The position numbers were made by a program, and so were the translations under genes. DNA of 64,000 nucleotides, taken from assembly GCF_020523825.1 (NCBI RefSeq), contig NZ_JAJALK010000017.1, positions 1 through 64,000 on the forward strand. Reading direction: 5' to 3'. Position 1 is the stretch's first letter. Each line of letters begins with the position of its first letter. The DNA is from Methylobacterium brachiatum. Lineage in GTDB: Bacteria > Pseudomonadota > Alphaproteobacteria > Rhizobiales > Beijerinckiaceae. Below, one piece after another: positions 62,732 through 64,000 of the stretch. Below the pieces are notes generated by a model, which ran no database searches, was not told where the DNA came from, and saw nothing but the letters and a program-made list of their open reading frames with translations.

Positions 62732-64000
62732 TCACGCATATGTTCCCGAGATCGAGACCGCTGGCGTCTGACTCGGGATGCCGCACACGAGCCGGGAGGC
62801 GATCTCGCGGCGCCAGATTTTGAGACGGCGCTGCACCGTGCGCAGCAGTGCGTCCGGGTAGCGATCGGGATCGGACTTCTGGAGGCGCAGCAGCAATTCG
62901 CTCCCGGTCTGTGCGGGGTCCGCCTCGAACCAGGAGCGCAGTTCGTCGGTGACCGCCACGAGGGGATCCGGGCGGCGGCGTCCCCGCTTCGGCTTCAGTG
63001 TAGGCTGTGCCGTCGGTCGCACCTCACCCATCCGACAGGCCGTGCGCAGCCCGGCCAGGAAGTCGGCGACCGGGATGGACGAAGCCGGTGTATCGACCGG
63101 GAGCGCGACCGAGCTGTCGGCGATCGCAACGAGGGCTTGCTGACCGCTTCGGATCTCGGCCAGGAGCTGCACGGGATCGAGGTCGACGCGCAGCGCCTCG
63201 ACACGCCGACGGACCTCATCGGATGTGCGTGGACCGGCCAGGAGCCGGTCGAAGGGTGTCGCCGGCGGATGATAGCGCTTGCGCACACGCGCTCCGTCGC
63301 GCTCCTTCTCGGCGAGCTTGAACGAAGGCTGGAAGGCATTCACGAACAGCCGCGTTCGCGCGTAGAGAGCAGCCAGCTCACGGGCGGCCGCCATGCCGTC
63401 GAACCGCCGATAACCAACGATGCGGCGCACGATCGCGCCGTTCTTCTGTTCGACGTGGGCTTGGTCGTTCTTCCGGTAGGGCCGGCAGCGGGTGAACTCG
63501 ATCCGCTCGGCCAGGCAGTAGTCGCGGACCGTCTCGTTGATGAACACGCTGTCGTTGTCCGAGTCGAACCCGAGCAGCGGAAACGGCATCCGGGCACACA
63601 CCTCGCGCAGCACGCCGACAAGGAGCGTCTGCTCCCGGAACAGAAGTGGGGCGCACTCGGTCCAGCCGGTGGCGATATCGGTCAGCACCAGCGTCTGGAT
63701 GAAGGCGCCCGAGGCGACTGGACCGGAATGCGCGACGAGGTCGACCTCGATGAACCCAGGCGGCGGGTCGTTCCAGTCCGAGAACGTCCGCACCGGGATC
63801 GAACTCCGCAGTGCTGATGGCGCCTTGCGGCGGCGCGTACCGCTTCCAGAACGCGCGCTGCGGACGAAGAGCCCGGTCGATCGTGGCTGCGCTCATGCCA
63901 AGCAGTGCGGCACGGATCTCGGGAACCAGGTCGAAATGCCCGTGGCGCTCCATCGCCGGCAGTAAAGTCGGAATCATCGCTTTCAACCGCTTGCCGCAGA
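62732..64000 (-). pseudogene. Integrase-core transposase, frameshifted, runs off right edge
   Basis: The minus strand from 64000 reads KRLKAMIPTLLPAMERHGHF and IRAALLGMSAATIDRALRPQ (N-terminal HTH part). A frameshift near 63857 then leads to SIPVRTFSDWNDPPPGFIEV with the catalytic residues D in FIEVDLVAHSG, D in LLGFDSDNDSVFINE and E in DQAHVEQKNGAIVRR, and a C-terminal basic region ending at 62732. This matches the ISNCY/integrase-catalytic group seen in Methylobacterium and Rhizobiales. The rest of the element lies beyond the window. Confidence 0.75.

Overview
The window is high-GC alphaproteobacterial DNA. Gene content and style (cyoABCD quinol oxidase, an FnrN-type regulator, Rhizobiales-like small proteins, many IS200/IS605-type tnpB genes and relics) fit a Methylobacterium-like Hyphomicrobiales genome. 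This is an inference from protein style; no rRNA or marker gene is present. Metabolic operons alternate with stretches full of insertion-sequence debris, so this looks like a flexible chromosomal region or a large replicon with heavy IS traffic.

Left part (1-13 kb): the end of an MFS transporter gene, a CobW tail joined to a tnpB relic, then a complete six-gene minus-strand iron-uptake operon (TonB receptor, PiuC dioxygenase, PepSY membrane protein, DUF2271, DUF4198, ApbE) with a divergent Sel1-repeat gene. A decayed beta-propeller gene and an IS200/IS605 element (intact tnpA, tnpB with an amber codon) follow. Next come IclR, SMP-30 lactonase and MFS genes (minus), facing a plus-strand operon: periplasmic binding protein, two acyl-CoA dehydrogenases, class III CoA-transferase and enoyl-CoA hydratase. 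Together these look like uptake and beta-oxidation-like breakdown of an unknown organic acid.

Middle (20-41 kb): an alpha/beta hydrolase, two decayed tandem amidohydrolases, and an FCD-regulated sugar-acid operon (FAD oxidase, MFS, DUF1537 kinase, PdxA2, iron alcohol dehydrogenase, DapA-like aldolase). Its last lactonase gene is cut by an IS630 element. An MHS-family transporter gene is divergent from cyoABCD. A perfect FNR/FixK palindrome lies just before cyoA, and a hemerythrin-like gene plus an Fe-S-type FNR regulator gene follow cyoD. These support oxygen control of the terminal oxidase.

Right part (41-64 kb): small genes and relics (FNR helix-turn-helix, HWE kinase tail, several tnpB pieces) surround a four-gene sspABCD-type DNA phosphorothioation operon with no visible SspE or SspFGH effector. 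Beyond it are an AT-richer lipoprotein gene, more tnpB relics, and an unrecognised four-gene cluster in which the first and last genes (57017 and 59276) are diverged paralogues. The window ends in nested transposons: an IS3 element split by another IS exactly at its A7 frameshift run, then a frameshifted integrase-type transposase running off the edge.

The least described candidates are the paralogue cluster at 57-60 kb, the effector-less ssp locus, and the FNR-linked cyo region.
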